From NCBI GenBank assembly GCA_028274865.1, contig JAQCMY010000027.1, positions 1-32,004 of the forward strand: a stretch of DNA of 32,004 nucleotides, given 5' to 3'. Both the position numbers and the translations under genes were made by a program. Source of the DNA: Haloferacaceae archaeon (GTDB lineage Archaea > Halobacteriota > Halobacteria > Halobacteriales > Haloferacaceae). The notes beneath the pieces were generated by a model, which did no database searches, was not told the origin of the DNA, and saw only the letters and a list, made by a program, of their open reading frames with translations. This document shows positions 22,958-29,637 of the stretch, one piece after another (the stretch's first letter is position 1; every line of letters begins with the position of its first letter).

Positions 22958-23253
22958 GAGAGCACCTCCGGGTCGGGATCGACGTCGACGTCGGTCTCGC
23001 CGTCGTCCGACCCCTCGCCGCGGACGAGCATCACCGCGAACGTGATGAGGATGAGCACCCCGCCGACGTAGACGAGGACCTGCATCGCCGCGATGAACTC
23101 CGCCCGGAGGATCACGTAGTGGGCCGCGACGGACAGCAGCGCGCCGCCGAGCAGGAGCGCCGAGTGCCAGACGTCACGGACCAGTATCACGCCGAGGCTG
23201 CACCCCACCGTGACGAGGGCGAACAGCGCGAACGCGACCGTTTCGTACACCAT
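22954..23253 (-). CDS. nuoJ1: Complex I subunit J, N-terminal half
   Basis: A 99-residue protein with three membrane segments and the conserved core of NuoJ: VWHSALLLGGALLSVAAHYV and AEFIAAMQVLVYVGGVLILI, the latter including the helix that holds the pi-bulge in structures of complex I. It ends in an acidic tail (DVDVDPDPEV) and is followed by nuoJ2 at a GTGA overlap. An 81-nt gap separates it from nuoI, and a TATA-like box lies 25-33 nt before its ATG, so the membrane-arm genes may have a second promoter. Confidence 0.92.
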   Translation of the reverse strand: MVYETVAFALFALVTVGCSLGVILVRDVWHSALLLGGALLSVAAHYVILRAEFIAAMQVLVYVGGVLILITFAVMLVRGEGSDDGETDVDVDPDPEVLS

Positions 23254-23277
23254 TGCTCCACGGTCGCTCCGGTACTC

Positions 23278-23286
23278 GTTTCAAGG
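23278..23286 (-). promoter_or_regulatory. Possible internal promoter of the nuo cluster
   Basis: Minus-strand CCTTGAAAC lies 25-33 nt before ATG 23253, in the only sizeable gap of the cluster. It is placed like the boxes of the other leaderless genes here. Confidence 0.45.
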
Positions 23287-23334
23287 TTTCGAGTGTGGCC
23301 GACCCGTCGGGCGTCGCCGGGAGGAGGAGCGCGC

Positions 23335-23796
23335 CTACTCGTAGTCGATCTCGCCCTCGCCCTCGCCGATCCACGCGTCGCGGTCGGGGTTGCGGGAGTT
23401 GAGCGGGTCGATGCCCTTGTACCAGGGGACGTTCTTCAGCTGCTCTTTGTTGTAGACGAACTCGTCTTTCGTGTCCGCCGTGAACTCGAAGTTCTGGGTG
23501 AGGAGGATGGCGTCGACGGGGCAGACCTCCTCACACAGCCGGCAGTAGATACACTGCCCGATGTGGAGGTTGTACTGCTCGCCGTTTCGCTTGTCGTCCA
23601 TCACGATCTGGATGGTGTCGTTCGGACAGACGTTCTCGCACTGCCGACACCAGATACACCGCTCCTGGCTGAACTTGTGGACCCCGCGGAACCGGGGACT
23701 GACCTCCGGCGCCACGTCGGGGTACTCCACGGTGAACGTCTTTCCGTCCAGTGCGTGCTTCATCGTCGTCGCCATGCCCTTGAGGATGCCAATCAT
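23335..23796 (-). CDS. nuoI: Complex I subunit I, 2x[4Fe-4S] ferredoxin-like
   Basis: A 153-residue Fe-S subunit of the connecting module. Two complete CxxCxxCxxxCP motifs bind the N6a and N6b clusters: C47-C50-C53-C57 and C82-C85-C88-C92. It passes electrons to NuoB. The N-terminal helix (IGILKGMATTMKHAL) would lie along the membrane. The C-terminus has an acidic stretch. In an enzyme without NuoEFG this subunit is the likely entry point for electrons, for instance from a ferredoxin; that is inference. ATG 23796 is 1 nt after the nuoH stop. Confidence 0.97.
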   Translation of the reverse strand: MIGILKGMATTMKHALDGKTFTVEYPDVAPEVSPRFRGVHKFSQERCIWCRQCENVCPNDTIQIVMDDKRNGEQYNLHIGQCIYCRLCEEVCPVDAILLTQNFEFTADTKDEFVYNKEQLKNVPWYKGIDPLNSRNPDRDAWIGEGEGEIDYE

Positions 23797-23797
23797 G

Positions 23798-24913
23798 TTA
23801 CACGATCACTCCCACGAGGATGGCCGTCAGCGCGAGGTTGGCGAAGGAGAGCACGAGCATCCCCTTCCACCCCGCGTCGAGGAACTGGTCGATCCGCAGG
23901 CGCGGGACGGCCGACCGCGCCCACTGGGTGAACAGGAAGAACGCCCACATCTTGACGTAGAACCAGACGAAGCCCGGGAGTACCGGCCCCGCCGGTCCGC
24001 CGAGGAACAGCGTCGCCGCGATGGCGCCGCCGAGGAAGATGTGGATGAACTCCCCGAGGTACAGCAACACGAAGTAGACCGAGGAGTACTCGGTCTGGAA
24101 GCCCGCGACGATCTCGGTCGGCGCCTCGGGCAGGTCGAACGGGTTGCGACCGATCTCCGCGAGGTTCGCGAGGGTGAACAGCGCGAACGCGAACGGGTTG
24201 ACGATCGCGAACCACTGCGGGATCGTCACGCCCGCGACCGTCACGAGGGGCTGGCGCTGGACCGCGACGATCTCCGACATCTGGAGCGTCCCGGCGAAGA
24301 TCACCACCGACGCGGCGGTGACGATCAGCGGAATCTCGTACGCGATGTTCGACGCGATCGCCCGCAGGCCGCCGAGCAGCGAGTACTTGTTGTTCGACGC
24401 GTAGCCCGCCATCACGACGCCGACGGAGGCGATCGATGCCGCGGCGAAGACGAACACCACGCCCGTCTCCGGGTCGGCCAACTGGAGACCGGAGCCGAAG
24501 GGGATCACAGCGAACCCGATGAGCGCCGAGAACGTGATGACGATCGGCGCGAGGTCCCACGCCGGCCGGTCGACGCCGTCCGGGACGATCAGCTCCTTCG
24601 ACAGCAGCCGGACCGAGTCGGCCACGATGATCAGCAGGCCGAACGGCCCGACCCGGTTGACCGCGATCCGGTCGGTAAACGACGCGGTGATCTTCCGCTT
24701 CGCCCACGGTCCGGCGATCGCGGTCGTCGTCAGCATCACGTTCGCGATGAGGAACGCGCCGATCAGTCCGCCGACGACCGCGCCGACGACGCCGTCGAGA
24801 CCGAGCATCCCCGCGATGCTGTCCGCGAGCGGCGCGCTGGGCGGGCGGGAGACCCCCGCGCCCGTCGCGTTCGTCGCGTTCGTGGTCTGTAAGACGACGT
24901 CGCCGCCGGTCAC
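23798..24913 (-). CDS. nuoH: Complex I subunit H (quinone-site membrane subunit)
   Basis: A 371-residue membrane subunit that joins the arms and forms part of the quinone chamber. ITASFTDRIAVNRVGPFGLL and the loop AEIGRNPFDLPEAPTEIVAGF (with its conserved acidic residues) are family signatures. About eight membrane helices. The N-terminal 35 residues (Thr/Asn/Ala-rich) are an extension. The GTG start overlaps the nuoCD stop as GTGA (24910-24913). Confidence 0.96.
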   Translation of the reverse strand: MTGGDVVLQTTNATNATGAGVSRPPSAPLADSIAGMLGLDGVVGAVVGGLIGAFLIANVMLTTTAIAGPWAKRKITASFTDRIAVNRVGPFGLLIIVADSVRLLSKELIVPDGVDRPAWDLAPIVITFSALIGFAVIPFGSGLQLADPETGVVFVFAAASIASVGVVMAGYASNNKYSLLGGLRAIASNIAYEIPLIVTAASVVIFAGTLQMSEIVAVQRQPLVTVAGVTIPQWFAIVNPFAFALFTLANLAEIGRNPFDLPEAPTEIVAGFQTEYSSVYFVLLYLGEFIHIFLGGAIAATLFLGGPAGPVLPGFVWFYVKMWAFFLFTQWARSAVPRLRIDQFLDAGWKGMLVLSFANLALTAILVGVIV

Positions 24914-26577
24914 CGGTCCACCTCACCGAGGACGATGTCGAGGCTGCCGAGCGACGCCACGAGGTCGGGGATGTACTCGCCGTTGGACATCTCCGGGAGC
25001 GTCTGGAGGTTCGAGAAGCACGGCGACCGGATCTTGAACCGCGCCGGCTGCTCGGTCCCGTCCGAGCGCATGTAGATCCCGAGTTCGCCCTTCGCGGCCT
25101 CCACCGCGCGGTAGACCTCCGTGTCGTCGTCCGGGCGGATGGTCCGTGGGACGTTCGACTGGATCGTCCGGTCGTCCGTCGGCCAGTCCTCGAGCAGGTC
25201 GACACACTGCTCGATTATCTTCGCCGACTCCTCCACCTCGCGCAGGCGCACGAGCAGCCGCGAGTAGTTGTCCATCCCGTCCTCCGTGACGACGTCCCAG
25301 TCGAGTTCGTCGTAGTAGCCGTACGGGTCGTCGCGCCGCAGGTCGTAGTCGACCCCCGACCCGCGGGCGACCGGCCCGGTCGCGCCGTAGGACTTCGCCA
25401 CCTCCGGCGGGAGGACGCCGGTGTCGACGGTGCGGACCTGGAGAATCTCGTTCGCCGAGATGAGGTCGTGGTACTCCTCCAGGGAGCCGGGCAGGTGGTC
25501 GAGGAAGTCCCGAATCGACTCGAAGAACTCCTCGCGCGGGTCTGGGAGGTCCCAGACCACGCCGCCGAGTCGGAAGTAGTTGAACATCAGCCGCTGGCCC
25601 GTCAGGTCCTCGAGGATGTTCTGGACCTTCTCGCGGTCCCGCACAGCGTACATGAAGATAGCCGTAAAGTCGCCGTAGACGTCCAGCGCGAACGTCCCGA
25701 CCGCGAGCATGTGTGCCGCGATGCGGCAGAGCTCGGCGCCCATCGTCCGGATCACCTGTGCGTACTCCGGCACCTCGATGTCGGCCATGTCCTCGATCGC
25801 GCGGGCGTACGCCCACTCGTTGAGGAGTCCCGCCGAGATGTAGTCCCAGCGGTCCGGATACGGCATGATCTGGTAGCGGTAGGTGCTCTTCTGACACAGC
25901 TGCTCCTCGCACCGGTGGAGGTAGCCGATGTCCGGGTCGACGTCGATCACCTGCTCGCCGTCGAGCGTCGTCTTGAGGTGGAGTACCCCGTGGGTCGCCG
26001 GGTGGTGCGGGCCGATGTTGAGGTACATCGTCTCGCCCTCGTCGCCCTCTTGGTCGTCCTCGAGCGGGTTGGCGTGCTCGCGAAGCGGGACGATCTGCGG
26101 GCGCTCCTGGTCGTAATCGAGCGAGAGCGGGTGGCCCTGCCACGTCTCGGGCAGGAGGATGCGTCGCAGGTCCGGGTGGTCCTCGTACTCGACCCCGACG
26201 AGGTCGTACGCCTCGCGCTCGTGCCAGTCGGCGGTTCGGAAGACGGGCGCGGCGGACTCGCTCCGTGGGTCGTCCTTCGGCGTCGGGACGACGACACTCG
26301 CCTCGTGTGTCGGGTCGTCGTACGACTTCAGGTGGTAGATCGACTCGTAGCGGTCCTCGTACTCCTGTGCGGTGACACAGGAGAGGTGGTCGAGGTTCGC
26401 CTCCTCGCGGAGCGTCCCGAGGACGTCCTGTACGGCGTCGGGACGGACCACGTAGCCCGGCGCGTTCAGGTGGTCGTCGCGGGAGCGGACGTGCTCGCCG
26501 ACCAGCGCCTCCATCTCGTCGGCGGCGCGGGCGACCGCCGCGGCGTCCGCGTCGGGGCCCGGCTCCTCTAGGCTCAT
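24910..26577 (-). CDS. nuoCD: Complex I fused subunit CD
   Basis: A 555-residue fusion. The NuoC part (about 1-160) ends in the signature WHEREAYDLVGVEYEDHPDLR plus RILLPETWQGHPLSLDY. The NuoD part (about 184-555) starts with YLNIGPHHPATHGVLHL and includes IGYLHRCEEQLCQKSTYR and PYPDRWDYISAGLLNEWAY, which line the quinone pocket. The fused form is also found in E. coli. ATG 26577 overlaps the nuoB stop as ATGA. The normally conserved HRGxEK is HRCEEQ here, so the second Gly is Cys. Confidence 0.97.
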   Translation of the reverse strand: MSLEEPGPDADAAAVARAADEMEALVGEHVRSRDDHLNAPGYVVRPDAVQDVLGTLREEANLDHLSCVTAQEYEDRYESIYHLKSYDDPTHEASVVVPTPKDDPRSESAAPVFRTADWHEREAYDLVGVEYEDHPDLRRILLPETWQGHPLSLDYDQERPQIVPLREHANPLEDDQEGDEGETMYLNIGPHHPATHGVLHLKTTLDGEQVIDVDPDIGYLHRCEEQLCQKSTYRYQIMPYPDRWDYISAGLLNEWAYARAIEDMADIEVPEYAQVIRTMGAELCRIAAHMLAVGTFALDVYGDFTAIFMYAVRDREKVQNILEDLTGQRLMFNYFRLGGVVWDLPDPREEFFESIRDFLDHLPGSLEEYHDLISANEILQVRTVDTGVLPPEVAKSYGATGPVARGSGVDYDLRRDDPYGYYDELDWDVVTEDGMDNYSRLLVRLREVEESAKIIEQCVDLLEDWPTDDRTIQSNVPRTIRPDDDTEVYRAVEAAKGELGIYMRSDGTEQPARFKIRSPCFSNLQTLPEMSNGEYIPDLVASLGSLDIVLGEVDR

Positions 26578-27278
26578 GGCGAGTCGGCCCAGTTGTACCG
26601 CATCACGAGGTCGTCCTCGTCTATCTCCTCGGCGAGCTGGTCGACGACCTCGTCGCGGTCGAGGTCGCCGAACTCCTCGAGCTCGTACGGCTTCACGACG
26701 ACCGGCGAGGACTCGCCGGTCGCGATGCGCTCCTGTAGCTTCGCGACCCCGTAGATGAGCGCCTCGGGCCGCGGGGGACAGCCCGGGACGTGGATATCCA
26801 CCGGGATGACCTCCTCTGCGCCCTTGACGACGTTGTACCCCTCCTGGAACGGGCCACCGGAGATGGTACACGAGCCCATGCCGACGACGAACTTCGGCTC
26901 GGGCATCTGGTCGTAGACGCGCTTCATCCGCGGGGCGAACTTCGAGACGATCGTCCCGGGGACGATGATCACGTCCGCCTGGCGCGGGGAGGCGCGCGGG
27001 ACCCCGGCGCCGAAGCGATCGAGGTCGTGTTTCACCGCGTAGGTGTGCATCATCTCGATGCTACAGCAGGCGATGCCGAACTGTAGCATGAACATCGACG
27101 ACCCTCGCACCCAGTTCATGAACTGGTCGAACTTGGTGAGGATGAACGGCGAGGCGCCGAACGCCTGCCGGAGCTTCGAGTTGAAACGGTCGTCGGTGCC
27201 GCTGATGCGCGCGTCGCGGGTGTCGGTCTCGACCTGTGTCGGGTCCGACCGGAACCGGTCGGGTGCGCTGTCACTCAT
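26574..27278 (-). CDS. nuoB: Complex I subunit B (cluster N2)
   Basis: A 234-residue soluble subunit that carries the terminal Fe-S cluster N2. The four ligands are visible: the tandem C71-C72 (GIACCSIEMM), C137 (GMGSCTISGGPF) and C167 (VPGCPPRPEALIYG). The N-terminal 40 residues and the C-terminal 45 (acidic EEIDEDD tail) are haloarchaeal extensions; the core is standard. It reduces quinone with NuoD and NuoH at the membrane interface. Confidence 0.97.
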   Translation of the reverse strand: MSDSAPDRFRSDPTQVETDTRDARISGTDDRFNSKLRQAFGASPFILTKFDQFMNWVRGSSMFMLQFGIACCSIEMMHTYAVKHDLDRFGAGVPRASPRQADVIIVPGTIVSKFAPRMKRVYDQMPEPKFVVGMGSCTISGGPFQEGYNVVKGAEEVIPVDIHVPGCPPRPEALIYGVAKLQERIATGESSPVVVKPYELEEFGDLDRDEVVDQLAEEIDEDDLVMRYNWADSP

Positions 27279-27279
27279 G

Positions 27280-27687
27280 TTATGATTCCGTCTTCTGCCG
27301 CTGTGCCCGGGGACTCCTCACCCACTCGACGGCCCCGTTTCGCCAGGCGTAGACGAGGCCGACGACGAGGACGCCGAGGAACACGAACATCGGGACGAGC
27401 ACCGCCGCGAGCGAGACACCCTCCTCCAGCGCGGGCCGGTAGATGACGGTCCACGGGAAGATGAGGACTGTCTCGACGTCGAAGATGACGAACAGCAGCG
27501 CGATCATGTAGTACTGGATGTTGAACTGGACGCGCGCTGTCCCGGTCGGGACCTCTCCCGACTCGTACGTCGCGGCCTTTCCCTGTTCGGGGACGGTCGG
27601 GCGCAGCATCGCGGACGCAGCCATCATCCCGAGCGGGATGCCGACGGCGACGACCCCGAGTGCCCCGACTGCTATCCACTCATTCAT
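27280..27687 (-). CDS. nuoA: Complex I subunit A
   Basis: A 135-residue membrane subunit with three helices (about 5-28, 57-80 and 92-114). YESGEVPTGTARVQFNIQYY and MIALLFVIFDVETVLIFPW carry the family signature, including the conserved acidic pair in the second helix. It is the first gene of the nuo cluster. Unlike its neighbours it has no TATA-like box at 25-32 nt; the nearest one is about 48 nt upstream, so a short 5' leader is likely. Confidence 0.96.
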   Translation of the reverse strand: MNEWIAVGALGVVAVGIPLGMMAASAMLRPTVPEQGKAATYESGEVPTGTARVQFNIQYYMIALLFVIFDVETVLIFPWTVIYRPALEEGVSLAAVLVPMFVFLGVLVVGLVYAWRNGAVEWVRSPRAQRQKTES

Positions 27688-27730
27688 GTGGTCGGGTGTC
27701 TCCCAGTGGTCGCGGGTTGGGAACCCACCG

Positions 27731-27738
27731 TCATAAGC
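27731..27738 (-). promoter_or_regulatory. Probable TATA box of the nuo cluster
   Basis: Minus-strand GCTTATGA is centred about 48 nt before ATG 27687 and would give a leader of about 20 nt. A weak GGGAG lies in that leader. It is the only strong AT-rich block in the 113-bp gap after purE. Confidence 0.45.
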
Positions 27739-27800
27739 GTTGAGTTACATCGGTTCTGGCCTTTCGACCGTTTGAGCCCGTCTCGCGGCAGTGCGTGGCG

Positions 27801-28415
27801 TCAGCGCCGGCTATCGCGGTAGCCGTCGACGCCGTGGTCGTGTATCGCCCGCGAGACGTCGGCCACGCCTGTCCGGCGCTCGTCACGCAGGGCCGCCAGC
27901 CGCTCGCGCAGGTCGGGGTCAGAGACGGCCAGCATCTGGGCCGCCGACAGCGCCGCGTTGTACGACTTGCCGGCGTCGACCGCCGTGAGCGGCGCGCCGG
28001 TCGGCATCCCGACGACGGAGTCTACCGACTTCTCCTGAACCGGCACCCCGACGGTCGGGAGCGGGTAGGCGACAGAGGCGGTCATGTTCGGCAGGTCTGC
28101 CGACTTCCCGCCCGCGCCGGCTATCAGGACGTCCAGCCCCCGGGCAGCCGCCGTCTCCGCGTACGCGTACATCAGGTCCGGCGTCCGGTGGGCCGACACC
28201 ACCCACGTCTCGTAGCTGTACCGCTCTGTGGGTGGGTCGTCGTAGTCCGTCTGCTCGCCGAACCCGAGAGCGTCGAACGCCTCGCTCGCGCCCGCCATCC
28301 GGTCGAGGTCCGAGTCAGAGCCCATGACGACGCCGACGTCCGGCGTCGCCGCGGGGCCGCGGTCGGACTCGGCCTGCGCGCGCAGGTCGGCGACGACGTC
28401 CTCGACGCTCGTCAT
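27801..28415 (-). CDS. purE: N5-carboxyaminoimidazole ribonucleotide mutase
   Basis: A 204-residue enzyme of de novo purine synthesis that converts N5-CAIR, made by PurK, to CAIR. GVVMGSDSDLDRM at residues 28-40 binds phosphate, SAHRTP at 74-79 carries the catalytic His76. The class I loop AGAGGAAHLPGM appears here as AGAGGKSADLPNM (99-111), so the usual His is Asp. An insertion of about 13 residues (QTDYDDPPTERYS) lies before the SAHRTP strand, and an N-terminal extension of about 25 residues is present. PurK beside it supports the mutase role rather than direct AIR carboxylation. ATG overlaps the purK stop as ATGA. Confidence 0.95.
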   Translation of the reverse strand: MTSVEDVVADLRAQAESDRGPAATPDVGVVMGSDSDLDRMAGASEAFDALGFGEQTDYDDPPTERYSYETWVVSAHRTPDLMYAYAETAAARGLDVLIAGAGGKSADLPNMTASVAYPLPTVGVPVQEKSVDSVVGMPTGAPLTAVDAGKSYNAALSAAQMLAVSDPDLRERLAALRDERRTGVADVSRAIHDHGVDGYRDSRR

Positions 28416-29605
28416 CCGTCTCCTCCGGCCCCGTCGCCGCGGAACGTCGCCGCGGCGGCGGCTGTCCGTGCCCGGTCGAGCGCCGCGACCCGCCCGTCGT
28501 CCTCGCCGGTCACGGTGACGTGGCCCATCTTCCGGAGCGGCCGGGCCTCGCGCTTGCCGTACCAGTGGAGGTGTGCGCCGGGCGTCGAGAGCGCCGTCTC
28601 GGCGCCGGACAGCCGCGCCGCACGCGGGTCGTCGACGTCGCCGAGCAGGTTCGCCGAGGCCGTGGGACACCGGCGGTGGGTCGTCCCGAGCGGCCAGCCG
28701 AGCACCGCGCGGAGGTGCTGTTCGAACTGTGAGACCTGCGCGCCCTCGATTGTCCAGTGTCCGGAGTTGTGTGGCCGCGGCGCGGCCTCGTTGAACAGCA
28801 CCCGTCCGTCGGGCGTCTCGAACAGCTCGATCCCGAACACGCCCCGACCGTCGAACGTGTCGAGCACGTCCAGCGCGGTTGCTCGTGCGCGCTCGACGGT
28901 CGCCTCGTCGGTCCGGGGCGGTGACGTCGTCGCGCGCAGGATCTGCTCGCGGTGTATCGTCTCGGTGACGGGGAACAGCGCGCGCCGGCTGTCGGCGCCC
29001 CGGACACCGACTGCGGCCAGTTCGCGCTCGAAGTCGAGCATCGCCTCCGCAAGCGCGTCGGCGCCCGGGCCGTCCTCGCGGCGCCAGTCGGCGTCGGGGC
29101 GAATCTCGTCGAGCGCCGCCGCGTAGTCGTCGCCCGGACGGACGGGGCGGTTCCCCCGCCCGTCGTAGCCGCCGGTGCGGGCCTTCAGCATCACCTCGCC
29201 GAGGTCGTCGACCGCGGCGGCGAGGTCGTCGGCGTCGTCGACCCGCCGGAACTCGGGAACCGGAACGCCGGCGTCGGCGGCGGCCCGCTTCTCGACCAGC
29301 TTGTCGCCCGTCGTGCGGAGCGTGTCTGGCGCCGGGTGGACGGGCACCTCCGCGTCGAGCAGGAGGTCCGGGTCCGCGAGTTCGATCTCGTAGGTCAGGA
29401 CGTCGACGCGGGCGGCGAGCTCCGCGACCGCGTCGGGGTCGTCGAACTCGCCGACGACCTGCGTCGCGACGCCGTTCGCCGGGCAGTCGGGGGTCGGGTC
29501 GAGGACGACGAGGTCGACGCCGAGCGGCGAAGCCGCCTCGCCGAGCATCCGACCCAGCTGGCCGCCGCCGACGACGCCGACGGTCGGGCCGGGGAGTGTC
29601 GTCAT
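28412..29605 (-). CDS. purK: N5-carboxyaminoimidazole ribonucleotide synthase
   Basis: A 397-residue ATP-grasp enzyme that carboxylates AIR with ATP and bicarbonate. TVGVVGGGQLGRMLGEAA at residues 8-25 is the N-terminal nucleotide-fold loop; MLKARTGGYDGRGN is the ATP-grasp glycine loop; FNEAAPRPHNSGHWTIEGA contains the metal-binding Asn/Glu and conserved HNSGH. Length is near the usual 355-390. It is translationally coupled to purE. Its TATA box includes the stop codon of the upstream Agl23-type gene. Confidence 0.96.
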   Translation of the reverse strand: MTTLPGPTVGVVGGGQLGRMLGEAASPLGVDLVVLDPTPDCPANGVATQVVGEFDDPDAVAELAARVDVLTYEIELADPDLLLDAEVPVHPAPDTLRTTGDKLVEKRAAADAGVPVPEFRRVDDADDLAAAVDDLGEVMLKARTGGYDGRGNRPVRPGDDYAAALDEIRPDADWRREDGPGADALAEAMLDFERELAAVGVRGADSRRALFPVTETIHREQILRATTSPPRTDEATVERARATALDVLDTFDGRGVFGIELFETPDGRVLFNEAAPRPHNSGHWTIEGAQVSQFEQHLRAVLGWPLGTTHRRCPTASANLLGDVDDPRAARLSGAETALSTPGAHLHWYGKREARPLRKMGHVTVTGEDDGRVAALDRARTAAAAATFRGDGAGGDG

Positions 29606-29628
29606 GCGCGGCGAGTGAGCGGGACGGC

Positions 29629-29637
29629 GGTTAAGCC
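29629..29637 (-). promoter_or_regulatory. TATA box of purK overlapping the agl23 stop codon
   Basis: Minus-strand GGCTTAACC lies 24-32 nt before ATG 29605; the TAA inside it is the stop codon of the upstream gene. Confidence 0.5.
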
